A DNA stretch of 64,000 nucleotides from Corynespora cassiicola. Its lineage: Eukaryota; Ascomycota; Dothideomycetes; Pleosporales; Corynesporascaceae. The number at the start of each line of letters is the position of its first letter. The stretch's first letter is position 1. The stretch lies in the NCBI GenBank assembly GCA_022059125.1, contig JAEUWY010000005.1:4898001-4962000 (forward strand), given 5' to 3'. Shown here in pieces: positions 46,064 through 57,029 of this stretch. The notes beneath the pieces were generated by a model. That model made no database searches, was not told the origin of the DNA, and worked only from the letters and a program-made list of their open reading frames with translations. Both the position numbers and the translations under genes were made by a program.

Positions 46064-47192
46064 AGCTGCGGTCTACGCGCGGACAAAGAACAGTTGGTCG
46101 CGAGTGGGTGGACGCGGTCGTCGAGGGCAGTCTGGCGGGGCCGGGTGGTTGATGAGGCTGATGGCGCGCGGGGAGCAGGCGATCGCGAGGTGAGAGGGGG
46201 AGAAAGGGGCGCGGCGGAGAGTGAGGGCGATGTCGTTGAGGGTCAAAGTCGCTGAAATTGTTCAAGCCGCACGCCGCACGTGACGGGGTTGCCTGATGTG
46301 ACTAGCAGCACCAGCCACAGCTTGGCGCGCGGTGATGGTCGTTGGTGTGGCGCGCGGGAAACCGCCAGCGTCGGAACAGCACTGGGCGCACGCACCGGAT
46401 CCCAGGCGCGGCGCGGTGCAAGGGGAGAGATGGACGGGCTGGGATGCGGGCTTGCGTGTCGTGCCGGCGGCGGTTGGGCGTGGTGGCTCGCTGGGCTCTC
46501 TTTGTACTGTACCTATTATGCTGCCGCAGGTGGCCCTGGCGGGCGCCCGTCCAGCACCTGGCGCTAGAGAACAAGTCATGCGAAAGTGAAACCCTCCTGA
46601 AAAAGGTACAATTCCGAACAGCTCTCCTGCAACTCGATACATAACTCGCGAGCTGCCCGGCCTGCGTCTGCGTCCTCGACACCATCGCGCCCGCCGCTGC
46701 AGCCCTGTGAAGCCCGCCGCCCGTCGCCCGTCGCCCACCGCGCTAGAGTTGCCTCTCCACGGCGCTTCTCCCCACCACCAACCGCGCGCCCCGCTACACA
46801 GCTCGACTTCACGTTTCTCTCCCCTGCACTGCGCACCCGCGCCCACCGCGACTCCCCCTCCAGCGGCCACGTCCAGCACACCCCAATCGGGCTCCGGCTA
46901 TCTTGCGCCCTCCGCCTCTGGCACCCTCAGGTCCCGAAGGAGTTAATCCAATAGACGCTGTGGCCCTCCTTTAAGGACTGCGTCCGTGATTGGCGAGGCT
47001 TCTCTGTCGCATCTTTCGGCGGCAAACTCAAAACCAACAGCGACGCTGCTCTGCTCTCCTTATCCCACCGCCGCAACAGCGCCCGACGCCCGTGCCGGAG
47101 CACTGAAATATCTTTCAGAGGCCACTTCGCCACCTGCCCTGCCCTTCTCGCCCTTCAACCCCTCCACCGCGGCCTCCGCACCCGATCCCACC
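46064..47192. promoter_or_regulatory. divergent promoter region, spt6 / Ste7-like MAPKK
   Basis: 1.1 kb, GC-rich, with CACGTG at 46277-46282 followed by AC (half of the TCACGTGA-type element). Several open frames with low-complexity composition are present, none supported. The MAPKK frame is open upstream of 47193, but the upstream residues look like leader sequence. Confidence 0.5.
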
Positions 47193-48693
47193 ATGGCCGA
47201 CTCCGCGTTCAAGACCAAGACGATGAAGAGGAAGAATGTGAAGGGGCTTGCTCTGAGTGCCCCGCCGCCAAAGCCTGCCCCCTCGGCCCCGGACGCACAG
47301 ATTCCTGGAGCTATCGGCCACGAGGACAACCGTGCGGACACGCTGGAAATTGGCGTCGAGTTCCAGCTGGACCTGAGAGCGGAGGATCTGATAGTGCTGC
47401 GTGAGCTCGGTGCTGGCAATGGTGGAACCGTTAGCAAGGTCCAGCATGCTGCCACCAAGGTCATCATGGCCAGGAAGGTGAGTTTCACGGCACGCGGCGC
47501 AGTGGGGTGAGCGCTAATACGCCGCAGATAATACACGTCGAGGCGAAGAACGAGGTTCGGAAGCGAATTGTGCGGGAGCTCCGCATCATGCACGAGTGCA
47601 ATTGCGACCAGATTGTCGCCTTCTACGGCGCCTTCCAGAACGACACCGGCGATGTGATAATGTGCATGGAGTACATGGACGTGGGGTAAGTTCAACCCCT
47701 CCTGCAAGCAAGCCTGCGCTGACAGCAGCAGATCCCTTGACTGGGTATCCAAGAAGTTCGGTCCCGTGCGAGTCGATGTCCTGGGCAAGATCGCCGAATC
47801 TGTGCTCGGTGGACTGACCTATCTCTACGACACCCACCGCATCATGCATCGCGACTTGAAGCCCTCGAACATCTTGGTCAATTCCAAGGGCAAGATCAAG
47901 TTGTGCGATTTTGGAGTCTCTAGCGAGCTGGAGGGTTCGATTGCTGAGACGTTTGTAGGGACAGGAACGTACATGGCCCCGGAGCGGATACAGGGATCTC
48001 CATACACGGTCAAATCCGACGTTTGGAGTGTCGGCCTAAGTCTGATGGAACTTGCCATTGGCAAGTTCCCCTTTGGCGGCAGCGACAACGATTCAGACGA
48101 GCCAGGAGGTCCCCAGGGTATCCTTGACCTTTTGCAACAAATCGTTCTGGAACCCGCGCCGAAGCTCCCTAAAAGCGATGCTTTCCCCTCGATATTGGAG
48201 GACATGATCGCCAAGTGCTTGTTGAAGGACCCTAAGGAGCGCCCGACTCCCAAGGAACTATTTGTAAGTCAATAGTCTCTGTTGCAGCTAGCGCCGCTAA
48301 TAGACCTAGGACCACGACGCCTTCCTTCAGGCCGCAAAGCGCACTCCCGTCGATTTGGAAGCGTGGGCTATGAGTATGATTGATCACAACAGGCGCAAGT
48401 CCCACCTTGCCCCCTCTGCACCCTCGTCCGCCGTCCGCGAGAAGCTCCGGGAGCGTGAGCCTTCATCGCGCTCCTCGGAGCACAAGCACACTGGTTCGAA
48501 TGGATCCGGCGTGGGAACCGCCCCTCCCCGCCCGGCATACCCTACCAGGACCTCTAGCGCGTCCAGTGGTCAGAACATCATGTCACTCCCGATACGGCCT
48601 GCACCAGCACCCGGTTCGTCTGGGATGAAGCCCCCACCCAGCGGTGGTCTTCCGTCCGCTCCGAACGCCCGAAGGTGGAATGGCGACGCATAA
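47193..48693 (+). CDS. ste7: MAP kinase kinase, Ste7/MST7-like
   Basis: Four exons (47193-47477, 47528-47685, 47732-48263, 48310-48693; introns 50, 46 and 46 nt) encode 452 aa. This is the dual-specificity kinase of the pheromone/invasive-growth (Fus3/Kss1-type) cascade. The N terminus has the conserved KTMKRKNVKGLAL motif, a likely MAPK docking element. Kinase elements: glycine loop LGAGNGGTVSKV, lysine K95 at the first splice junction (MARK-II), HRDLKPSNIL (187-196), DFG (207-209), activation segment with Ser217 and Thr221 (S-x3-T), then TGTYMAPERI. SDVWSVGLSLMELAIGKFPF is typical of fungal Ste7. The C-terminal exon adds DHDAFLQAAKRTPVDLEAW and a Pro/Ser-rich tail. Junction 2 gives GSLDWV with phase 2. 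Length is slightly below yeast Ste7 but usual for filamentous fungi. Other MAPKKs (Mkk1, Pbs2) fit less well because of the GGSDND insert and N terminus. Confidence 0.9.
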
Positions 48694-50043
48694 TGTGGAG
48701 GAGTGTTTTGACATAATGGCCCACTTACTTTCTAGGTCGACTTCTTTGGTGGCATTGTACATGGAGCTATGGTTGTGCATGGCAGGCCACGGAACGGTTG
48801 GACAGACTCCTCGGTCTCAGTTTTTTCAGTCTCAACTCTTTCTGGTTGCGATTCCCCTTTTTTGCATTTATGGCGCGCCAGCATTCTCAGGCCTGGTGCT
48901 GAAGACACATGTTCAGACAGATAGCTCTTAGCAATGGGTCCGGAAGATCAATGGATTGGCGTACTGCGTAGAAGCTGAAGAACTTTAGAAGCTGCATTCA
49001 TCATGTGCCCTCGCATATACAGGGCGTTCCCTCCATTCGAGTTCATGTGTGTGGGCACCATCCCTATCTGCCATATGCACCCCACAGCTACCCGCTCACC
49101 GCCGCGAACTACTGACATGCGAAGTCCCCCAACACCATGCCCATCTCACGACACATGACGACATACCGTTGATTTGCATCGGAAGCGAGGTCGATCCGCT
49201 CGCACGAAGCTTGTTTCGGCGATCCGTTGCGTTGCACCTAGCTAGCTCGCCTTTCAGATGTCCTATTCTAGTAACCATCTCACAACCGAGCAGCCTTGAC
49301 TTGGTGTACTCTGTGTACTCTGTGTGCTTCGGCTTCCTGATCACAAGATCTGACGGACCCAGTGAGGAGGTTTTGACTGGATAGACGGATCGGCCGCTTT
49401 GCCAGTCAGCATCCGCGTCTTCCACTCTTAGCGTCCTGTCCCCCGCGTGCGCGGTCCGGCTCCGCAGGTCGATCTTGCGATGTGCAACCTGCCCCTTTTG
49501 ACAACAGGTCTAGCTTGCGATAAATTGGCTTGCTGGAGAGCAGACGTCCGCCAACGTATATCAGAATTCATAGATAGTTTTAGATCGGTGTGCGAGTAGC
49601 CATCTCTTTTATCCCCCCGCAGTTGCCTTCTTGCTGGCCGGTTTGTCGCTCGCTTCCGCTCCCATCCGCCAAGTGGACGCTTTGGAAGCTCTGAGGTGGG
49701 TTTTGTTATTGGAATATCGTTGTCGCATACCGAACCCTTTGAATAGTTGCGGGCAGCTCGACGCTGGCATCTAAAGTTGGATCTGACGTGTCGTGGGGTG
49801 CTGTCTGATTCGCGTTCGTCAGTTTAGCACTTACGCCCAGAGACTGACGCCATGGTGTTTCGAATGGCCCCTGCCTCGATAGTTGAAATAGGTACCCGTT
49901 GTTCATTGCTCCCTTACACTTCATCGGTTGGAGAACAGGGCTTGATTCTTCCCTGAATTTGGGCCTTTGAGGCTCCGGATTCAACATCATAAGATCCATT
50001 TGCTTCCAGAGTCTAGATATATCAGCAATTCAAGGGTTTGAGG
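48694..50043. other. 1.35-kb intergenic region upstream of the amylase gene
   Basis: 3' side of the Ste7-like gene and the promoter of the amylase. A short repeated GTGTACTCT occurs at 49307-49324. A GATATATC element lies at 50012-50019 close to the amylase start. The small open frames have no recognisable domain. Confidence 0.45.
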
Positions 50044-51848
50044 ATGAGATTTGATATTACTCTGGCTTGCGTCGTGGCCGGGGTAAATGCTGCCACTTCT
50101 AAGCAGTGGAGGTCGAGATCTATATACCAGCTTTTGACCGATAGGTATTTGTTATCATGAGAATCAAACGTTCTGTCGCTAACCGGCTGTAGGTTTGCTC
50201 GAACTGATGGTAACACGACGGCCATATGTAACGTTGCGGATGGAAATTACTGCGGAGGGACATGGCGGGGCATCATCAACCAATTAGACTACATCCAGAG
50301 CATGGGATTCACGGCAGTATGTCAAGTTTTAGCAGGATTTTAATATACTAACAACATGTCTAGATATGGATATCGCCTGTTACGGAAAATCTACCAGAGC
50401 GTACCGTGTATGGATACGCATACCATGGCTACTGGCAACAAGACATATACAAACTGAACAAGAACTTCGGCACAGCACACGACTTGAAAGCTCTCAGCAA
50501 AGCCTTGCATGAAAGAGGCATGGTAAGTTTGCTCATGACATCTACTATCCCATATTGACCGAAAAAGTACTTGATGGTTGACGTCGTAACCAACCACTAT
50601 GGTTGGAACGGCTCAAACAGTACTGTAGACTATTCGCGCTTTCAACCATTCGACGACTCGAAGTATTTCCATGACTACTGTGCCATCACTGATTACTCGA
50701 ATCAAACAATGGTAGAAAATTGTTGGCTGGGCGACCCCAACGTGGAACTCCCAGACTTAAGGACAGAAGACCACGAAGTTTCAGGTTTTTATAATAGATG
50801 GATCAGCGAATTGGTATCAAATTATTCCAGTGAGTCAGTATCGTGTGATCATACTTAAATTATACTAAATCACTTAGTCGATGGTCTCCGTCTTGATACT
50901 GTCAAGCATGTTGGAAAGCCCTTTTGGTCTACCTTCAGTCAAGCCGCTGGCGTATTTTGCACAGGCGAAGTATTCTCCGGCGACCCCACATACGTCTGCG
51001 ATTACCAAAATTCTCTCGACAGCGTACTAAACTATCCACTCTACTACCCGATCATAGCCTTCCTAAACTCGACTAACGGCACCACCGTCCCACTAATGAA
51101 CACCCTCACTACCATGAAGTCCGACTGCAAAGATATCTCTACCCTAGGGACCTTCTCTGAAAACCACGACCTTCCACGCTTCGCATCCCATACCCAAGAC
51201 AGGTCTCTTGCAAAGAACGCACTCGCCTTAACCCTGTTATGGGATGGCATTCCTATCGTATATGCGGGTCAGGAACAGCATTATGCCGGCTACGGTGATC
51301 CCTGGAATCGCGAAGCTACATGGCTCGCAAATTACTCGCGGCAATCAGAGTTATACCAACTCATAGCTGCGATCAACCAGGTGCGAAATCACGCACTGTT
51401 CGTCGATCCGAGCTATTCGATGTACAATTTACATGTCATCTACAACACCACGAATACGCTTGCGTTGCGTAAAGGAAGGGGACCAAATCAGATTGTTTCT
51501 GTGTACACAAATACCGGGTTTTCGGCACCAGCGTCGACGCTCATGCTCAATAGCACAGGCTGGAGTGCTGGGACTGCGGTAATTGAGATCTTGACTTGTG
51601 ATAAGCGCACAGTCTCGAGTGATGGGAACTTGGCTGTATTTATGAAGGATGGAGCACCCAGAGTTTATTTTGCGGAGAAGGCTGCGAGAGGTAGCGGGAT
51701 TTGTGGGGTTGGGCTTGATTCAGCAGATAGGAGTGGAACGATTGGCCACCAAGTGAGTATAGCTGTTTCGCGGGATAAGCAGCGTGGTCAAAAAAGAAAG
51801 GCAACCATTGCGGCCGTAAGAGTTGTAGCTGACGCAGCAGTGTTTTGA
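50044..51848 (+). CDS. secreted alpha-amylase, GH13 family (fungal GH13_1-like)
   Basis: Five exons (50044-50144, 50193-50316, 50364-50522, 50568-50829, 50878-51848; introns 45-48 nt) encode 538 aa. It should hydrolyse internal alpha-1,4 bonds of starch outside the cell. Residues 1-~16 are a signal peptide (VAGVNA). The TIM-barrel carries the GH13 conserved regions: DVVTNH (133-138), GLRLDTVKH with nucleophile Asp222, [10 protein letters not shown] with acid/base Glu246, and [10 protein letters not shown] with Asp313. The domain C beta part follows from about 390. No starch-binding CBM20 is present. The last ~30 residues are basic and unlike typical amylases; a GTGAGT at 51753 could mark an extra intron that would change the C terminus. 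Downstream it faces, tail to tail, the disrupted DUF6536 gene. Confidence 0.9.
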
Positions 51849-52204
51849 TCGCATCTATTATTGAATGGTTGTTGTATGAAATACAGATCTCCAGATGGTA
51901 TTGAGCTTCACATTTAGGACTCAGGTGCCGGATTAAAAGAGCATCGTGTGCTTTTGTCTACTCCTCTACGGATGGTTTTAAGTAGGCTGACTTCTCTACT
52001 ACATAGAGATATAGCCAACAAATGTGCTCATCAGGTGAGTAAAAATTTGACAACATGCATTCATTCCAGATGTGACACCTGGCTACATTTAATTAAGTCT
52101 ATATATATGTTTAGCTAATGTCCAACTTGATGCCAACCATAGTCGCCCCCAGGAATTATGATAGAAACAAACCAACTCCAATCCCTGTTAATGTGATCAA
52201 TTTC
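51849..52204. other. intergenic region between convergent genes
   Basis: About 350 bases, AT-rich, containing two 3' ends. Nothing else visible. Confidence 0.5.
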
Positions 52205-53118
52205 CTATTCGTCCTTTCCGATTCTTCTTCTCATCCAATTCAAAATATCCAGTGACAGCTTGTATCCCCATGAAAACACATCATGCCTGGATCGCGACAT
52301 TTTAGACCCTATCAAAATATCGCCTTCTTCTACAGGCCGCACTTCACCACTCGAAAATGCGGTATGGCACAAACCGTCCTCGACATTGACAACACCCCAC
52401 TGTACCTTCTTTGTAGCCGCGTCATATCCATCTACGCCGATTAAGTGACACTCTGCGCTTATAGCTGCACTGCAGGAGCCCGCTAGTGGCATGCCAGACT
52501 TCAGTGGCACATATCCGAATGCGAGCAGTCCCCAGATCATGAAGATCGTCACAGCTATGGTGGTAACGATCGCAATGGGCGAGAAGCCACACGTCAAGGC
52601 AGAGCTGTGTAGTTGATTGTCAATATCATATGACTAATGGTTACTATCAGCACAATAGACAGTGGGTGTGGCCTTTGATGGGAGTTTTACCTCAATAGAC
52701 ACGAAAAATAGGCTCTGGGATACCAGCCAGTGCAATAAAGCGTTCAAAATCATGAGTGGTATGGAAAAACGATATGGCAGTTGAAGAAAGTACGTCGAGC
52801 GTTGTTCTCCAGACGGTGCACTTGACACGCGGAGACCTTTTCTTTTGTCGGCGTAGGACGTCCATTCATGTCCAAGTAGCATTGCGGTAAATCTAAACGC
52901 CAGTGTTAGATATTATTCCGAATTAGTCGAGATTGGTGTCTTCGCTCACAACCCATTGTACATAAAATAGAGAAATGAAAGAATAGGCTGAGGAGAATTG
53001 GCAACAACAATGTTACCCATAACACCTTTGACATCGAATGTGATAAGTGCTCGGGCATCCAGAGAACCGAATCCCATTCGCAAGATCTCAGACAGAGACA
53101 TCGATTGAATATCACGTA

Positions 53119-53178
53119 ACGTAAACCACAAGCGAGCGACGCACACAAGCGAGCGACGCACCTCCTGACTGCTCCAGC
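53119..53178 (+). repeat. left terminal inverted repeat, 60 bp
   Basis: Begins ACGTAAAC, then two tandem copies of CACAAGCGAGCGACGCA (17 bp each, 53127-53143 and 53144-53160), then an 18-bp tail ending CTCCAGC. Exactly matches the reverse complement of 54909-54968. Confidence 0.97.
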
Positions 53179-53250
53179 GCGCATGCAACTACCTACTCAA
53201 CCACTTTAAAAGAATACTGTAATAATTGATATAAATAGTAACTAGAGTAG

Positions 53251-54888
53251 TTATACTACTGTTTTGCACGTACGAGAATTGTGTCCTTGCTCTCTGCAGC
53301 GCGTGCAGCGCGCTTTTGACTGCCGGCTGCCACTAAGGCGAGCCACCTCCTCACGCCTCTCCTCGTTTAATTGCTCCTCAACGTCCTTTTAAGCCACAAT
53401 TTCAGCCCCTTCAGCCTTTGTCAAGGTCCCTTCACGCTGGATCCGCTTCCTTTTTCGCCTTGTACGCTGCGTGGCGGCCTCATTGGCCTTCTTAAGGTCC
53501 TTGTTTCGGCCTTTAAGCAATGCAGCTGTATGGAGCATTACTGCAGCCCCTTTTTTAAGCTGATTAATAGCTGCAAGAACAGAAGCAGGTGATAAGCTTT
53601 TATGCCTTCTAATTCTGTCGCGAATCAATGTTAATTGAGCCTCTAGCTCGTACGCGTTGCTTGGTGTTCTGACCTCCCACTAAGTAGCTTCAGGGAGGGC
53701 TGGCGTGGGCGTGCGTAGCTTCACGTTAAGCTTTAACAGCACTGCCTCTGGGTCGTACGGGACTACTCCTGCCCCTCGGAAGCTCGCGCGTATGTTGGCC
53801 TCTGTAAAGGATCGTTCAAAGGCCCTCCTGAAGGCCGGCAGGAAGGTAGTTTTGTCAATATGGTTGATATGATTGCGTGCCAAGCCAGAGATCTCATCAC
53901 CGTACGCCCGCTTCAAGGGCGAGAAGCACCCCACATCAAGGGGCTGGAGGAGGTGTGACGAATGCGGGGGCATGCAGAGAGTAATAATCTTGCTCGCCTT
54001 GCAGAGGTCCTGGAAGGCCAGAGAGTTATAGCTTTCATGGCCGTCAATAATAAGCAGTCGGTACGTCCCTACTGTACGGCTCTGCGTATAGGTGTTGAAA
54101 TGTTCCAGCCAACGTACCCCTAGCTGATTTGTCGTCCAGCCTGTCTCGCTGAGCGATATACACCAGCTAGATAGAATATCGTCGCCTTTGTACCATATAG
54201 AGAGGTAGTGCTTGCCCGCGAAGATGATAAAGGGAGAGATTGCCCAGCCGCACGCGTTGATCCCCTGAATCACCGTAACCCACTCACAATTACCCGGCTG
54301 AGTGCCCTTAGGTCGATTCCGTCTCTCTGAGGCTGTAACCACTGATTGAGCCAAGATCACTCCCATCATAAAGCCTGTCTCGTCGAAGTTGTACGTGTCT
54401 TCATCAACGATGCCGTACCTCTCCTTTGTACGATGCAGCAACTCAAACCAAGGGCTGATAACCTCAGGATCCTCGCACAGGACGCGCTGGCGATCCTGCT
54501 GGCGGGTCAATCAAACTCGGAGGTCTGGCTGACGCTTAACAAAGTTGCTAGGCCAGTTGATGCCAACATGGTCCGCACCTCGCTCAGTAAGCAATTGATC
54601 AGCTATATTACGTACAGCAGTCAGCGTGGGCGCGAATCCTCGTGAATCCAGCTCAAGAATGTGAGTAACAATCACCTCTTCTTCAACCTTAGTCAGCTGC
54701 TTTGAGTTGGGCTGGTAATCGCGTCGTGTAGGTCGTCCAGAGCGTCAGTGACGAATTGTAGCTTCTGGAACATTATAAGCAGTAGCAGCATGTCGCACGC
54801 TTTGAACTGATTTATTTTTAATAGCTAAAAGAGCAAGAATTACGGATCGCTCGTTATTTGATGATTGAGAGACTTTTGGTGGAGACAT
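53251..54888 (-). pseudogene. DD35D transposase with four nonsense codons
   Basis: ATG at 54888 and stop at 53251-53253 frame 545 codons, with no frameshift. Four internal stops occur: TGA at codon 48 (54745-54747), TGA at codon 126 (54511-54513), TAG at codon 403 (53680-53682) and TAA at codon 500 (53389-53391). The order is a Psq-like/CENP-B-type DNA-binding N terminus (SVRHAATAYNVPEATIRH), a second HTH region ending WPSNFVKRQPDLR, the DDE domain with Asp169 (NFDETGF), Asp282 (LLIIDGH) and Asp318 (LLQPLDVGCF), giving DD35D, and a C-terminal coiled, basic region ending in a CCHC zinc knuckle (C-X2-C-X4-H-X4-C). All four stops are explained by single C-to-T changes from CGA, CGA, CAG and CAA. 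Catalytic residues remain in the sequence, but no full-length protein can be made. Confidence 0.9.
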
Positions 54889-54908
54889 TGTACGTGTAGG
54901 TGGTGTTT

Positions 54909-54968
54909 GCTGGAGCAGTCAGGAGGTGCGTCGCTCGCTTGTGTGCGTCGCTCGCTTGTGGTTTACGT
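54909..54968 (-). repeat. right terminal inverted repeat, 60 bp
   Basis: Reverse complement of the left repeat with no mismatch, again with two tandem 17-bp units. Followed by the TA target duplication at 54969-54970. Confidence 0.97.
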
Positions 54969-56570
54969 TATTGATTTGAAGCCCATGTTCAAGAGAATCA
55001 ACATTAAGATGCACGCTATGATAAACCTTGACAAGTCAGTGTTTTATGTTTGTCAATTTCGTAGACATGATGAGCAACCTACAGTGTACATGTAATGAAT
55101 CGACGATTTCTGCTGGTGACATCTTTCCATCGATATATTGTTGAACTATGAGGTTGTGGACCCGTAGGAAGATAACGTTCATTATTTTTATTATCCTTTA
55201 GAGGAATGAGTCGTATTCCCGATGTAGTTGAGTCCTCGTCTTGAAGGAAGGATGTGATGCCATCACCTATAGTCAGGAGTGGTTCATCGTCGCTGCAAAA
55301 GATAGCAAAGTATAATACAACGATGGCTTTACAGAGGTTGGAAATGATGATTATAATAGCAATGGGCACATTCCACTGCACCTTGCAATTTGCTTCGCTC
55401 CCGTCGCTCAGACAGTAATCGATTGGCCCGAGCATTGATGGGGCTGTCCAATTTTTTGCGTAAGCTCTTGCTTCATCAAGTAGATTAATGCATCCAGGAT
55501 ACCTCTCTCTGTATTCCGTTTGGATCGGTTGATAATCGAACCATTCGCCCATGCATATCCACTCATAGATGTCAAAGTATAAATATTCGCTGGAAGAATC
55601 GCTACTTGAAGTCGAGACGTCTTCATCATAGACATACGGAGCCGTCTCCTTGGAGGAATACGCGTCCCAATATGATTTGTTAAACTTGTCGTCGCTAGCA
55701 ACGAGCAACAGGCTTTTTCTATTACTCTGAATTTGTCGTGCATATTCATTGATGCACTCCAAATTAGTCAAGTTATCGAGACTGCCCGTTTGAGCCATAT
55801 CATGGAGATGCAGTAGTGTAGAATAGCGGGTATCATTACGCAGAGCGATTTCCGTCGAGCTGTCGAGGAATAATGTACTAACTGCGAAAATTCCGTACTC
55901 ATTCACTCGGATCGACATGTGAACGGCCGAATTGTAGCTGCATGACTCAGTCTTAAAAACAGACAAGAACTACTCGAACTTACAAGAGCTGAAGAGGTAA
56001 TGTGGTAATTCCAAGGAGGGACCATAATAAAACTCGCCTGGGATTGATGTGCCTCAAATTTCGGAAGCTCAATATGCCGATGTCAAGCCATACTCCTTTA
56101 GCATGCGCAACGTCTATCTCACTCCTAGTAGGTGCCGATAGACACTGCATGGTGTAATTGCTGGCGGAGAGTAAAATCGCACCAAGGCCGTTGATCACAA
56201 GGTGTATTTCCGAATTCAACTGCCTAGCTTTCTCGCAGTTTCCCTCGAAGAGAACTCCACTAGACGCTTTAACCCCAAAGACTATAGTCACGATCAAATT
56301 GATCATGAAGACGGCTAAACAGGCCAAGCCACCAGCGATAGCCCCAGTCCTCCACCCTTTTGTGTAGCGTCCTTTGCCTTCGGCTTTGAATTTGAATCGT
56401 GCTACTCGGTCTTTCATCCATAAAATCGGCTCGAAAGTCCCCTTGATAGTCCTTTCCACAAGTGGGGTTGTCGGTTCTGCAGCATTCGCTCTGCCTCGGA
56501 GGCTGGTGGATTCGGTATCTGGTGGCTGTGAGTCGAGAGTTTCTAGCGGTATTTCGTTATAATATGCCAT

Positions 56571-57029
56571 GCTGAATCTGGGTTCAAGTCAATAGGACAA
56601 GGCGATGTTGAGCCCTACTTATGCGTGTGCGCTTGGGCTCGGAGGCAGCCTTGGGGGCGAGGCGGTGATAGGTAAAGCGGCTCATATTAAGGCGTACTCT
56701 CGACCATGATTTGACGAAAGCGATTTGATAATTGGGGCGAAGTGAGAAGAAGGCAACGGGATGACATGGGAGGGCAAAAGTGGTGGATCGAGTGACGTTT
56801 GATTGGACCACCTATGGACTGCAAAGTTGCAGCCAATATACTGCCTGCTATGTTTAGCTGCTCTTTAGTTCCGCGGAACATATTAGTATGGCGAGCAGTG
56901 CTCATACCCGTATCTCGAGCGACTGGTACTTGGCGTATTACATCTGATGAGCGTTTGAACTATTTTGATTCGTATGCTCTTAACGTGCCTGCTGAGGCTA
57001 ACGTCTATATATGGTGACTCTACGTTATC
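56571..57029. other. intergenic region, DUF6536 promoter side and cct3 3' side
   Basis: About 460 bases upstream of the DUF6536 start and downstream of cct3. No gene or clear element seen. Confidence 0.45.

Larger units (their letters stand above)
53119..54968 (-). mobile_element. pogo/Fot1-like (Tc1/mariner superfamily) DNA transposon, 1850 bp
   Basis: Ends are defined by 60-bp perfect terminal inverted repeats (53119-53178, 54909-54968) flanked on both sides by TA (53117-53118 and 54969-54970), the target duplication of this superfamily. It contains one degenerate transposase gene on the minus strand. It lies in an exon of the DUF6536 gene. Size and DD35D transposase fit the Fot1/pogo group of ascomycetes, such as the 1.8-1.9 kb elements described from Parastagonospora. 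The copy cannot be autonomous because of four nonsense codons. Both repeats being identical suggests little change since insertion. Confidence 0.95.
52205..56570 (-). pseudogene. DUF6536 multi-pass membrane protein gene, split by a transposon
   Basis: Minus-strand exons are 55984-56570, 55083-55937, 54971-55026 plus 52950-53118 (one exon split by the insertion), 52691-52892 and 52205-52633; introns 46, 56, 57 and 57 nt. Leaving out 53119-54970 (the element and one TA), the exons total 766 codons with all phases correct, so an intact allele would encode 765 aa. The N terminus has a GWRTGAIAGGLACLA helix, LFEGNCEKARQLNSEIHLVING, and YTMQCLSAPTRSEIDVAHAKG, hallmarks of the DUF6536 family. The C-terminal half has MGFGSLDARALI, YFMYNGL, EWTSYADKRKGLRV and MPLAGSCSAAISAECH. 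Function of the family is unknown. As present here the gene cannot produce the full product unless the element excises. The host exons show no other stop or shift, so the disruption looks recent. Confidence 0.88.

Noticed and set aside
52205..56570. Two separate membrane-protein genes flanking the transposon
   Set aside because: The halves are the N- and C-terminal parts of one DUF6536 protein, and phases match exactly when the element and one TA are left out.
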